NCBI GenBank assembly: GCA_934630815.1
Contig: CAKTWI010000008.1
Span: forward strand, 1 to 64,000
From: an uncultured Senegalimassilia sp.
GTDB taxonomy: Bacteria; Actinomycetota; Coriobacteriia; Coriobacteriales; Eggerthellaceae
Direction of reading: 5' to 3'
DNA: 64,000 bases
Below the pieces are notes generated by a model. The model was not told the origin of the DNA, made no database searches, and saw only the letters and a program-made list of their open reading frames with translations. The translations under genes and the position numbers were made by a program. Positions 45,857 to 55,051 of this stretch are shown in pieces (the first letter of the stretch is position 1; every line of letters begins with the position of its first letter).

Positions 45857-46390
45857 CTATGCCTCCACCGAAATCTCGCCGGGGCGCGCTCCGGCTGCCA
45901 GGGCGCGCTCGTAATCCTCAAGGGCCTTCAGACGGGCCATGGGCTCGGCGCGCTCGAACATGGTGACGCCGTCAAGGTGGTCGGTCTCATGCTGCAGGCA
46001 GCGGCCAAGCAACCCGTCGCCCTCGATCTCCCAAAGCTGGCCGTCAAGATCGTAGTAACGGCAGCGGGCGAACGGCGGGCGCGCGATGGGCACGGAGATG
46101 CCGGGGATGGAAAGGCAGCCCTCGTCCTCCGCGACCGGGTCGCCCTCGCGGGCGACGATGACGGGGTTGAGCATGACGATGGGCTCGCGGACGCCGTCCT
46201 CTTGGTCGCAGTCGATGACCACGAGGCGCTTGAGCACGCCCACCTGGGGCGCGGCAAGGCCGCAGCCGGCGTTCTTGTACATAACGTGGGCCATCTGCTT
46301 GGCCAGACGCTTCAAGCTCTTGTCATTGAAATCGCAGGGCTCGCACACCGTGTTGAGCAGCGGGTCGGGCGATTGCACGATTGAAAGCAT
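45857..46390 (-). CDS. def: Peptide deformylase
   Basis: Def removes the formyl group from nascent proteins. The 177-residue protein has the three family motifs: GCGLAAPQVG, EGCLSIPG (Cys is a metal ligand) and HETDHLDG (the His pair plus Glu). Start at the ATG 46390 (MLSIVQSPDP) is favoured because AAAGGA is 7 bases before it. A 20-residue C-terminal tail follows the final helix. It heads the def-fmt-rsmB operon. Confidence 0.96.
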   Translation of the reverse strand: MLSIVQSPDPLLNTVCEPCDFNDKSLKRLAKQMAHVMYKNAGCGLAAPQVGVLKRLVVIDCDQEDGVREPIVMLNPVIVAREGDPVAEDEGCLSIPGISVPIARPPFARCRYYDLDGQLWEIEGDGLLGRCLQHETDHLDGVTMFERAEPMARLKALEDYERALAAGARPGEISVEA

Positions 46391-46607
46391 ATGCATTTCC
46401 TTTTGCGGGTAGGTATGGTTGGCGGCGGGTGCGCAAAACGCCCGCCTTTCTAATCTGATTATTGTGACATGCACGCGCACCTAACGCCCTTGCGGGCGCA
46501 AAGTTCCACAAAACCCCTGCTCGGCATGAATGGAAACGAAGGTCTGCCAAAGGCGGCCGACAAGATGGTCGCACCATGCGAGCGCAATGCCGAGGAGCGC
46601 GACAGCG

Positions 46608-48485
46608 TTATCTGCCAGAAGCCGCGCTTTCGGCGTGGGCCCTTTTGCGGGCGGTCAGCTCGCGCTGCATGGCGGCCACGGTCTCGAACATAAGCTCGTA
46701 GTCCTCGGGCGACATGGACGCGGGGGCCGACATCTGCGCGCGCATGGCCGCAACGGCCTCCTCCGCATCGCCGATGGAAAGCTCCTCGACCAAAAACGCC
46801 GCCAGGTCCTCGGGCACCGCCGATTCGGGAACGCCCCTTGTCAGGAAGCCGGCCGCACGAGGCTCGGCCATGCTCGCCGCGCCCACGATGGCGGCCGGCG
46901 CCGCCCCGGGATCTTCGGCCAAGGTATCGAGCATGCTGGCGGATACGGCTGCGCACGCCGGATCGTGCCACTGCACCGAGGCAAGGGCGTCGACGTGGAC
47001 CAGGGCCAGATCGGTACGGGCGGCGCACAGCGCCAGCAGCTGACGTTCGAACCTGCGCCGGTTCATCTCGGACTGGGGTAGGCGGCGACGCGCCGGGGCC
47101 GCAGGGGCTCCGTGATCGACACGACCGCCGGAAGCAGGCGCTTCCGCATCGAAAACGCGCGGAGGTTTAAGGGCCGCCAACTGCTCCAACACATCCTTCT
47201 CGTCCGCGCGGGCCCGGCTGGCGATCTGCCGTGCGTAGTCTTTCGCGAGCAGCGAATCCTTAATGGGCGCAAGCACGCTCAACGCATCGGCGACGGCGCC
47301 GGAGCGGCCTTCTGCACGTGAGAGGTCCCAGTTCCCCAGCCTTCGGTCGATACCGTATTCCAGCAAGGGCTTCGCCTGGTCGATCAAGGCCTGCAGCTCC
47401 TGGCCGCCGTGGGCATCGATGAACTCGGCAGGGTCGAGGTTGTCGGGCAACGTCACGGCGAACAGGTCGATGCGCGCGGCGCCGGCCTCGGGCGTCATGG
47501 AGGAGTCGATGAACTGCAAGGCTCGATCGGCGGCGCGCTGACCTGCGGCGTCGCCATCGAACAGATACACGATGCGGTTGCGGGCATGACGCGACAGCAC
47601 GCGGATGTGCGTGCGCGTGAGCGCCGTTCCCAAGGTGGCGACCGCATTGCGGATGCCTGCCTCGTGCATGGCGATGACGTCGGTGTAGCCCTCCGATACC
47701 ACGGCCACGCCCGTGGACGCCATGGCCGCCTTCGCCTTGTCGAGCGCATACAGCATGCGCCCCTTGTGGAACAGGGGCGTTTCCTGGCTGTTCAGGTACT
47801 TCGGCTCGCCCTTGCCGATCACGCGCCCGCCGAAGGCGATGCACTGCCCCTGCTCATCTTTGATGGGGAACATCACACGGTTGAAGAATCGGTCGCGCAC
47901 CCGCCCGTCGGAGCCGACGACGGCCACGTTGGCCTGGATCATCTCGTTTGATTGAAAGCCCTTCGACGCCAGATGGCGCACGAGGGCGCCTTGGCCGGGC
48001 GCGAAGCCGAGCATCCAGGTTTTCGGGATATCGCCGCCCAGCCCGCGCTGCGAAAGGTAGGCGCGCGCGGCGCCGGCCTGCGGGCTTTTGCTGCGCATGA
48101 GCTGCATATGGAAGAACTCCGCAGACTCCGCGCACACGGCACGCAGCCGCGCTTTTGCGCCCTGCCCCATGCCGGGCCCTCGTTTGGCCTGATCGTCGGC
48201 AATGTCGATATGGGCTCGCTCGGCCAAGTAGCGCACCGCCTCGGGAAACGACAGGTCCTGGGACTTCATGACGAAGGCGAACACATCGCCGCCTTCCCCG
48301 CAGCCGAAGCAATGCCATAGCTGCAGGGCCGGGTCGATCTTGCAGGACGGGGTTTTCTCGTTATGAAACGGGCAGCACAGCCAGAAATCGCGGCCGCGCC
48401 GCTTTACCGGGCCCGTCTCGCCCATGATGGCCACCAAATCGCTGGCCTCGCGAACCTTTTGGATATCCTCATCGCTGATCGCCAT
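46608..48485 (-). CDS. dnaG: DNA primase
   Basis: DnaG synthesises RNA primers for replication. The 625-residue protein has the CHC2 zinc finger (CPFHNEKTP then CFGCGEGGDVFAF, about residues 38-68). Next is the catalytic TOPRIM core with VVSEGYTDVIAMHEAGI near residue 265 and VYLFDGDAAGQRAADRAL near 310. The less conserved helicase-interaction domain takes the last 170 residues. It stands alone, without rpoD or dgt on the same strand; dgt is divergent. The 46391-46607 gap before def holds no gene. Confidence 0.95.
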   Translation of the reverse strand: MAISDEDIQKVREASDLVAIMGETGPVKRRGRDFWLCCPFHNEKTPSCKIDPALQLWHCFGCGEGGDVFAFVMKSQDLSFPEAVRYLAERAHIDIADDQAKRGPGMGQGAKARLRAVCAESAEFFHMQLMRSKSPQAGAARAYLSQRGLGGDIPKTWMLGFAPGQGALVRHLASKGFQSNEMIQANVAVVGSDGRVRDRFFNRVMFPIKDEQGQCIAFGGRVIGKGEPKYLNSQETPLFHKGRMLYALDKAKAAMASTGVAVVSEGYTDVIAMHEAGIRNAVATLGTALTRTHIRVLSRHARNRIVYLFDGDAAGQRAADRALQFIDSSMTPEAGAARIDLFAVTLPDNLDPAEFIDAHGGQELQALIDQAKPLLEYGIDRRLGNWDLSRAEGRSGAVADALSVLAPIKDSLLAKDYARQIASRARADEKDVLEQLAALKPPRVFDAEAPASGGRVDHGAPAAPARRRLPQSEMNRRRFERQLLALCAARTDLALVHVDALASVQWHDPACAAVSASMLDTLAEDPGAAPAAIVGAASMAEPRAAGFLTRGVPESAVPEDLAAFLVEELSIGDAEEAVAAMRAQMSAPASMSPEDYELMFETVAAMQRELTARKRAHAESAASGR

Positions 48486-48549
48486 GGATGTGAATGAACC
48501 CCCACCTGATGTCCGTATGCCTGATAACGGCCGCGCGAAGGCGTGCCGT

Positions 48550-48567
48550 TTTACTGTTTACAGTAAA
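48550..48567. promoter_or_regulatory. Palindromic operator-like site between dnaG and dgt
   Basis: TTTACTG and CAGTAAA form a perfect 7-bp inverted repeat separated by TTTA in the 170-bp divergent region. A TACAAT box lies at 48613-48618 upstream of dgt. The palindrome looks like a dimer-binding site, but the regulator is unknown and it does not clearly match LexA or NrdR boxes. Confidence 0.45.
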
Positions 48568-48655
48568 GTATACCGCATAGAACCTATGTTCCCGTATCAG
48601 CGGCACCTGCGATACAATATGCCCGTAACATCTCGACATGCGGAAAGGAAGCGCC

Positions 48656-49900
48656 GTGAGCGAGCCCGCATACCTGCAACTCGAACCCGATGTGGAACAA
48701 GCCATAGCCGAGAACCTGCGCTGCGGGCGCATGCATCCGCAAAGCTTTCCCGATGATCGCGTGCTCCGTCGCGAGGATAACCCTCACGACGAGGCAACGC
48801 TGGCGCGCCCGGCGTTCTCGCGCGACATCGACAAGATTATGAACATCCCCGCATATAACCGCTATGCAGGCAAAACGCAGGTGTTCAGCCTGGTGGAGAA
48901 CGACGATATCTGCCGTCGCGGGCTGCATGTGCAGCTGGTGGGGCGCATCGCGCGAAACATCGGAAGGCTGCTGGGATTGAACTGCCAGCTCATCGAAGCC
49001 ATCGCGCTCGGCCACGACCTGGGGCACACGCCGTTCGGCCACGCCGGGGAGAAGTTCCTGTCGAAGTGCCTGCAAAGCCGCACGGGCCGCTGCTTTCACC
49101 ACAACGTGCATTCCGTGCGAGTGATGGACCGACTCTACCCCCGTAACATCAGCCTGCAGGTGCTCGACGGTGCGCTGTGCCACAACGGCGAGTTCGCCCA
49201 GCAGGTGCTTCGCCAAGGCGACACGGAATCGTTTGCGCAGCTCGATGCGCTGGTTTACGAATGCGCGCTCGACGAGTCCGCTATCAAGCGCCTGCGTCCC
49301 TCAACGCTGGAAGGCTGCGTGGTCCGCTTGGCCGACATGATCGCCTACCTGGGAAAAGATCGCGACGATGCTATGGCTATGGGCGTGCTGCCGTCCCTTG
49401 ACGGTTTCGAAACCGAGATCATCGGGCGCGACAACGCGCGCATCATCAACAACATCACCGTCGACGTGGTCAACCACAGCCTCGGGCAGGATGATATCCG
49501 CATGAGCCGCCAGGTTTTCGAGGACATCAAGCGCGCAAAACGGCAGAACTACGAGCGCATCTACGATTGCGAAGGCTGGCGCGCCGGAAGCGGCAACGCC
49601 GTCGGCGAGATGTTCGAGGACATGTACGACAGGCTTTTGACCGACCTGCAAGCCGGTGACGAACGGTCACCGGTTGTATCGCATCACGCTAATCAGCTGG
49701 CAACAAGGTCGCGCAGCATCACCGTGGAAGATTATCTTGCGCAGACAGACCGCGATCAGGTAGTGGTGGACTACATGGCGTCCATGACCGACCGGTACTT
49801 CATGGAGCTGTACCGTTATCTGTTCCCCAACAGCGAAAAGCACATCTTGGCACGAGGCTATTGCGCCGACCTGCCACCTATCGAAAGGAATGACCAGTGA
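48656..49900 (+). CDS. dgt: Deoxyguanosinetriphosphate triphosphohydrolase-like HD protein
   Basis: Dgt-type enzymes hydrolyse dNTPs to nucleoside and triphosphate. The 414-residue protein begins with the conserved DNPHDEATLARPAFSRDIDKIM segment and carries VFSLVENDDICRRGLHVQLV and the HD motif ALGHDLGHTPFGHAGEKFL. A second set follows, CHNGEFAQQVL and RLADMIAYLGKDRDDA. GTG at 48656 with AAAGGA was preferred to the ATG at 48638, which overlaps the binding site. It is close to dnaG and coupled to the downstream phosphoesterase gene by GTGA. Confidence 0.9.
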   Translation: MSEPAYLQLEPDVEQAIAENLRCGRMHPQSFPDDRVLRREDNPHDEATLARPAFSRDIDKIMNIPAYNRYAGKTQVFSLVENDDICRRGLHVQLVGRIARNIGRLLGLNCQLIEAIALGHDLGHTPFGHAGEKFLSKCLQSRTGRCFHHNVHSVRVMDRLYPRNISLQVLDGALCHNGEFAQQVLRQGDTESFAQLDALVYECALDESAIKRLRPSTLEGCVVRLADMIAYLGKDRDDAMAMGVLPSLDGFETEIIGRDNARIINNITVDVVNHSLGQDDIRMSRQVFEDIKRAKRQNYERIYDCEGWRAGSGNAVGEMFEDMYDRLLTDLQAGDERSPVVSHHANQLATRSRSITVEDYLAQTDRDQVVVDYMASMTDRYFMELYRYLFPNSEKHILARGYCADLPPIERNDQ

Positions 49901-50445
49901 AGTTCGTCATTGCATCCGACCTGCATGGCGCGGCGCCCGCCGTCCGCACTTTGATGGAGCGCATCGACCAGGAAACGCCCGACCGCGTGCTCCTGCTCGG
50001 CGACCTGCTCTATCACGGCCCGCGAAACGACCTGCCCGAGGGATATGCGCCCAAAGAAGTGCTTGCCGCCCTCAACGGCATTGCCGAGCGCATCACCGCC
50101 GTGCGCGGCAATTGCGATGCGGAAGTCGACCAGATGGTGCTCGATTTCCCCTGCTTGAGCGATTTCTCCCAGGTGTGGGCAGATGGGCATCTGCTGCATC
50201 TGAGCCACGGCCATCTAGCCGGTAACTCGCCTGATCAGCCGCCCTCGCTACCGCAAGGAAGCGCATTGCTGACGGGCCACACGCACATCAAGCGCCTTGA
50301 GCTCATCGACGGCATGATGTTCGTGAACCCGGGAAGCACCTCCATCCCCAAGGACGGCTGCGCAAGCTATGCCGTCTACGAAAACGGCATGTTCGCCCTG
50401 AAGACGCTTAATGGCGAAACCTTGCAGGAAACAGGCTGGGAATAG
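49897..50445 (+). CDS. yfcE: YfcE-family metallophosphoesterase
   Basis: This phosphodiesterase of 182 residues has the calcineurin-like motifs: VIASDLHGA, LLGDLLYHGPRND, VRGNCDAEVD, LLHLSHGH and LLTGHTHIKRLEL, then the family NPGSTSIPKDG. E. coli YfcE hydrolyses artificial phosphodiesters; the physiological substrate is not known. It starts with GTG inside the dgt stop codon region, so it is co-translated, suggesting a linked nucleotide role. Confidence 0.9.
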   Translation: MKFVIASDLHGAAPAVRTLMERIDQETPDRVLLLGDLLYHGPRNDLPEGYAPKEVLAALNGIAERITAVRGNCDAEVDQMVLDFPCLSDFSQVWADGHLLHLSHGHLAGNSPDQPPSLPQGSALLTGHTHIKRLELIDGMMFVNPGSTSIPKDGCASYAVYENGMFALKTLNGETLQETGWE

Positions 50446-50465
50446 CGCGAAACCACCGGGCATAA

Positions 50466-50503
50466 GAAGGGGCCGCAGCTCGCAGCTGCGGCCCCTTCGT
50501 TCT
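50466..50503. terminator. Bidirectional terminator after the YfcE gene
   Basis: A perfect 15-bp stem (GAAGGGGCCGCAGCT with complement) closes a CGC loop and is followed by GTTCTTT. It serves the convergent YfcE and CydDC genes. Confidence 0.9.
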
Positions 50504-50526
50504 TTATATGATTCGCAAACGCTCGA

Positions 50527-53500
50527 CTACGACAATCTTCCGCGCTCGACGGTGTAGGAGGCATCGCAGATAGCCGCCGTGGAAGCGCGATGGCTTACCA
50601 GCACCACCGTCTTGCCCTGTCGAGCATCGAGCAAGGCCCGCAAAACCGCCGCCTCGTTGAGGCTGTCCAAATTGCTCGTGGGTTCGTCGAGCAGCACGAA
50701 CGGGGCATCGTGCAAGAACATGCGCGCAAGCCCGATGCGCTGGCGCTCGCCTCCCGACAAGGTGTCGCCCAACTCGCCGACCGACGTATCCAGGCCTTGC
50801 GGCAGACGCTCGATTAAGCCAGTCAACGCCGCCTTCCTGCAGGCCTCAGCAAGCTCCTCGGGCGTAGCATCGGGTTTGGCAAACGTGATGTTATCCCCCA
50901 CCGTGCCGGAGAACAGGTGCGTCTCCTGCGTCATATAGCCTTCAATGGCGCGCAGGCTTTCCGTGTTCACACCTCGGATATCCTGCCCGGATACGCGTAT
51001 GCAACCGTCGCTTGGATCCCAGAACCGCATGAACAGCTTGCAAAGCGTCGATTTTCCCGAACCGCTCTTTCCCGCCAAATGCACGATCGAACCAGGCGTC
51101 ACCTCAAGGGATACGTCCTTGAGCACCGAACTTGCGCCATACGAGAAGTCGACATGTTCGGCGGCCGCACCCGAGAACACACCTACCGTGCAGCCGTCCG
51201 CCACATCCCGGGTTTGCGGCTGCTCGTCAAGCAGGTCAAGTACGCGTGCTCCGCTGGCCAACGTCTGCTGCAAGCCGCTGCCCAGGTTCGCAACGGCGAT
51301 CACCGGGCCGAAAGACGACATCAGCGCGGCCACGCACACGAACGCCTGCCCGGAATCGATGACGCCATGCGCGCACAGCGCGCAGGCTAGCGCGACCATG
51401 GCCACGTCAAGCCCCAACACCAGACCGTTCGTTGCCGCCATGCTGCGAGCTGCACGGCCCTTCAGGCGATCCTCGACCTTCGACAGCAAGTCCATACGGC
51501 CATCACACTGCTCGGCGCGCGCATGTTCTTGGCCGAACTGCAGCGTTTCGCGAAGGCCGCGCAAGCTATCGAGCACGAACGAGTTCATAGCGCCAAGGGC
51601 ATTGCGCAGCTCCCTGCCGCCATCCCCCGCCGCACGTGATGCGACCCACGGCGCCACAGCTCCAACCAGGACGTATGCGACGAACGCGCCGATGGCGAGC
51701 TGCCAGCTGACGCTGCCGATGAAGGCGATCATAACGCCGCAGACCAGCACGGCGATGAGCACCGGGGAGAGGGTGTGCGCATAGAAGACCTCGAGCAGCT
51801 CGACGTCCGAGGTCACGAGCGACACCAGGTCGCCTTTGCTTCGACCCTCGAGCTTCGCCGGGGCAAGCGTTCGCAGCTTGCCGAACACGCAATCGCGGAC
51901 AAGCGCCAAGATCTTGAACGCCAGATAGTGATTGCACATCTGCTCGCCATAATGCAAAGGACCGCGCAAAAGGCCGCAAGCGGCGACCAGGGCGATACCC
52001 GCGCCCACGCCGATCGCCGGCCCGAATCCCGCGATGCCCGTAAGCACCAAAGCGGCGCCCACCGTAAGGAAGATGGCGCACAAAAAGCCGACGACGCCTA
52101 AAATCACCGCGGCGATCATAACCGGCACAAGCGGCTTGACGAGCTTCACCATACGGCACATGATCGAGATGTTCGACCTACGGCGCGTCTGAGGCTCGCC
52201 GACAACCGCGGCAGTTCCATCGACGCCGGCACCTTGCGCCTCGTCGGCTTCGCCAACGTCAGCGGTATGTTGCTCTGCCCGCGACGCAAAAGCCTCAAGC
52301 TCCATCTGCCGGCCCCATAGCTTCGCGTACGCCCCATCGGCGGCGCAAAGCTGCTCGTGCGAGCCGCTCTCAGCCACGCGACCGTTTGCCAGCACGAAGA
52401 TGCGGTCGGCTTTGGAAACCGATGCCAAGCGATGCGAGATCATGATGACGGTGCGGCTTTTCGCCAGCTCATGGATAACGCCGACGATAGCCTGCTCGCT
52501 GTCCGCGTCCACATTCGAGGTGGCCTCATCGAAGATGTAGACGGGAGTATCGTGCAAAAGCGCCCGGGCGAGCGCCAAACGCTGGCGCTGCCCGCCGGAG
52601 AAGTTGCCGCCCTGCTCGGACACGGGGGTATCAAGCCCGCCCGATGCACGAACGAACCCGTCGATGCGGCAGCGCCTCAAAACGTCCCAAAGCTCGTCGT
52701 CGGTCGCCTTGGGGCGCGCCATCAGCAGGTTCGAACGCACCGTTCCAGAGAACAGGTAGCTGGAGAACGGGACGACGGTGACCGTTTGGGCCATGCTTTC
52801 GCGGGAAACCTGGCCAAGCGGCACGCCGCCGATCTCGACATCGCCCTCAAAACCCAGATTACGCCCGCACAGGATGCCGGCCAACGTGGATTTGCCTGAA
52901 CCGCTCTCGCCCACAATGCCGGTGAAGCTACCGGCAGGGGCGGCGAAATCAACATGCTCGAGCACCGCACGCTGCCCGTCATAGGAGTACGAGACATCGC
53001 GCACGACGATGCCAGCGTGCTCAGGGTCGACGCTGCGCGTCCCCTGCTCGGACTCGGGCGCATCTAGGATGGCGAACATCTTCTCGGCAACCGCCATGCC
53101 GTTCATAGCGGTATGGAAAAACGAACCAAGCGCACGCATAGGGATGAAGAACTCCGCCGACAGGAACACCACGCAAAACGCCGCATAGAACGGGATCTGG
53201 CCGTTTGCGAATTGCACCATAGCAGCAATGATACCCACGGCCGCGCCGCCGAACGCGAACACGTCCATCACGGTGATGGAGTTGAGCTGCATGGTGAGCA
53301 GGCGCATCGTCGCCCGTCGGAAACTCTCGGCCTGCTCGTTCATCTGGCGATGGCACGCCTCATCGACCTGATAGATCTTCAAGGTGGTCAAACCTTGCAG
53401 GTTCTCGAGAAACGCGCCGCCAAGATCGGTATAGGCGCCCCAATACCTGCCCATGACACGCTTGGCGATCTTCTGCACCGCCACGATGGAAATCGGGATG

Positions 53501-54003
53501 AGCGGCACGCAAACCAACAAGGCGATGGCGGCAGGCAAACACAGCGGCGCTAAGAACGCGAACACGGTAAGCGGAGCCAGCACGGCGTAGAGCAACTGTG
53601 GCAGATACTGGCCGAAGTAGCTTTCCAGCTGCTCGCAGCCCTCAACGCTGACTTGCACCGCCTCGCTTGTGGCAATGCGCTCGGAATAGCCGGGGCCCAT
53701 GCGCACCAGCTTGTCGTATACCTGACGGCGAACCGAGCGTTTTGCGGCCATGGCGGCCGCCACCCCCATGCGCTGCGCGAAGGTCAAGCAAGCCATGCGC
53801 ACCGCGATAACGGCAACGCCTGCGCACAGAAGCATCGCAACCCAGCCATCCACGGCAACGCCGTCGACAAGACGCTGCAGGAACAGCCCGATGAGGAGCA
53901 TGAGCACGATATTCGCCACGAGCGCCACCCATTGCGCCGCCGCGTTGCGCACGATATACCGCATAGCCTGCGGCACCATCGATATCAACCGTTTATTGAA
54001 CAC
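50527..54003 (-). CDS. cydDC: Fused CydDC-type ABC exporter (two half-transporters in one chain)
   Basis: This is a single 1158-residue polypeptide with two complete exporter halves. Each half has about six helices and an ATPase. The first half has Walker A GESGSGKSTLAG, signature NFSGGQRQRLALA and Walker B VYIFDEATSN. The second has GKSGSGKSTLCK, LSGGERQRIGLA and FVLLDEPTSN. CydDC exports glutathione or cysteine and supports cytochrome assembly; here no cydAB neighbour is seen, so the assignment rests on general similarity and other heterodimeric exporters remain possible. The GTG at 54003 has AAAGGAAG; the ATG at 53979 is an alternative. Confidence 0.8.
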   Translation of the reverse strand: MFNKRLISMVPQAMRYIVRNAAAQWVALVANIVLMLLIGLFLQRLVDGVAVDGWVAMLLCAGVAVIAVRMACLTFAQRMGVAAAMAAKRSVRRQVYDKLVRMGPGYSERIATSEAVQVSVEGCEQLESYFGQYLPQLLYAVLAPLTVFAFLAPLCLPAAIALLVCVPLIPISIVAVQKIAKRVMGRYWGAYTDLGGAFLENLQGLTTLKIYQVDEACHRQMNEQAESFRRATMRLLTMQLNSITVMDVFAFGGAAVGIIAAMVQFANGQIPFYAAFCVVFLSAEFFIPMRALGSFFHTAMNGMAVAEKMFAILDAPESEQGTRSVDPEHAGIVVRDVSYSYDGQRAVLEHVDFAAPAGSFTGIVGESGSGKSTLAGILCGRNLGFEGDVEIGGVPLGQVSRESMAQTVTVVPFSSYLFSGTVRSNLLMARPKATDDELWDVLRRCRIDGFVRASGGLDTPVSEQGGNFSGGQRQRLALARALLHDTPVYIFDEATSNVDADSEQAIVGVIHELAKSRTVIMISHRLASVSKADRIFVLANGRVAESGSHEQLCAADGAYAKLWGRQMELEAFASRAEQHTADVGEADEAQGAGVDGTAAVVGEPQTRRRSNISIMCRMVKLVKPLVPVMIAAVILGVVGFLCAIFLTVGAALVLTGIAGFGPAIGVGAGIALVAACGLLRGPLHYGEQMCNHYLAFKILALVRDCVFGKLRTLAPAKLEGRSKGDLVSLVTSDVELLEVFYAHTLSPVLIAVLVCGVMIAFIGSVSWQLAIGAFVAYVLVGAVAPWVASRAAGDGGRELRNALGAMNSFVLDSLRGLRETLQFGQEHARAEQCDGRMDLLSKVEDRLKGRAARSMAATNGLVLGLDVAMVALACALCAHGVIDSGQAFVCVAALMSSFGPVIAVANLGSGLQQTLASGARVLDLLDEQPQTRDVADGCTVGVFSGAAAEHVDFSYGASSVLKDVSLEVTPGSIVHLAGKSGSGKSTLCKLFMRFWDPSDGCIRVSGQDIRGVNTESLRAIEGYMTQETHLFSGTVGDNITFAKPDATPEELAEACRKAALTGLIERLPQGLDTSVGELGDTLSGGERQRIGLARMFLHDAPFVLLDEPTSNLDSLNEAAVLRALLDARQGKTVVLVSHRASTAAICDASYTVERGRLS

Positions 54004-54160
54004 GGAAAATGGCTTCCTTTCGATTCCAAATACTGCACAGTGCCGACTGCGGTACATCAACCTCGATGCAAACAGTCGAATGGTACCATTGGGAAACTTT
54101 GATAACCAGAGCAAACTATCGAATATCGATTATTGTTACACAAGACTAATCTATGCCGTG

Positions 54161-54184
54161 AAAAAGCCCGGCGTATGCCGGGCT
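54161..54184 (-). terminator. Terminator downstream of coaX
   Basis: An 8-bp stem (AGCCCGGC and GCCGGGCT) with a GTAT loop is followed on the minus strand by TTTTTC. It lies about 67 bases after coaX and before the exporter gene. Confidence 0.85.
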
Positions 54185-54250
54185 AACCTATTCGATATAC
54201 CATTGCGATCAAAAATCCGCTTGCGGAGCAAGCGCGCCCAGGTAGACCTT

Positions 54251-55051
54251 CTACCGAGCCTTCCTGTTCTTCTCGTGCAACAAGATCAACCCTTTGAGCG
54301 TGAGCTGATCGTCGGCAACCTCGATGCGTCGGGAAAGCCCGACCATGGCCTGGGCGTCATCGCCGGTGGCCACAACACGCGTTTCGTAGCCAAGTTCGTC
54401 CCATACCGCTTGAATCAAGCCGTCGATGCGGGCGACTTCCCCGATCACGATACCTGCCTGCATAGCATCGCGTGTGGATTTGCCGATCACGCTACGCGGC
54501 GCATGCAGCCCGATCACGGGAAGCTGGGCCGCAGCATCGGCCACCGCACGGGCAGCCAAACGCAGACCCGGAGCGATAAGCCCGCCCTGCACGACGCCCG
54601 CATCATCGATGACCTCAAGCGTAGTTGCGGTCCCGAAGTCGACGACGATAAGCGGGAATCCGTAGAGCTGCTTTGAGGCAACGCAATCTGCCACACGATC
54701 CGCGCCGAAATCGGCAGGGCTGTTCAGATGCAGCTTCAAACCGGATTTCAAACCCGGCCCCACCACCAAAGGGCGCACGCCGCAAAGCGTATACAAGGCT
54801 TCAACCCAAGCATCGGTAAGCCCGGGAACCACGGAGGCCACGATGGCGTCGCGAACCTGCCCATCGCAGCCGCGAACCTGCAAAAACGACGTCACGCACA
54901 TGAGCGCTTCGTCTGCGGTCAAGCGATCGGGGGTGGTCACGCTCCAGGTGAAAACCAAATCCCCTTCGCAAGACAACCCAAGGTTAGTGACGGAATTCCC
55001 TACATCGACGGCAAGCACGAAACCCGATCCGCATCGGCCCGAGCGCGCCAT
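54251..55051 (-). CDS. coaX: Type III pantothenate kinase
   Basis: CoaX phosphorylates pantothenate, the first committed step to coenzyme A, and unlike CoaA is not inhibited by CoA. The 266-residue protein has the phosphate motif VLAVDVGNSVTNLGL, the pantothenate-binding ADFGADRVAD, the FGTATT motif in VVDFGTATTLEVID and the GGLIAPGLRL segment. It starts at TAATG with the brnQ stop, so the two are translationally coupled. Confidence 0.95.
   Translation of the reverse strand: MARSGRCGSGFVLAVDVGNSVTNLGLSCEGDLVFTWSVTTPDRLTADEALMCVTSFLQVRGCDGQVRDAIVASVVPGLTDAWVEALYTLCGVRPLVVGPGLKSGLKLHLNSPADFGADRVADCVASKQLYGFPLIVVDFGTATTLEVIDDAGVVQGGLIAPGLRLAARAVADAAAQLPVIGLHAPRSVIGKSTRDAMQAGIVIGEVARIDGLIQAVWDELGYETRVVATGDDAQAMVGLSRRIEVADDQLTLKGLILLHEKNRKAR

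Noticed and set aside
48550-48567. LexA or NrdR box upstream of dgt
   Set aside because: The palindrome does not match actinobacterial LexA (CGAAC..GTTCG) or the NrdR consensus, so it was reported only as an unassigned site.
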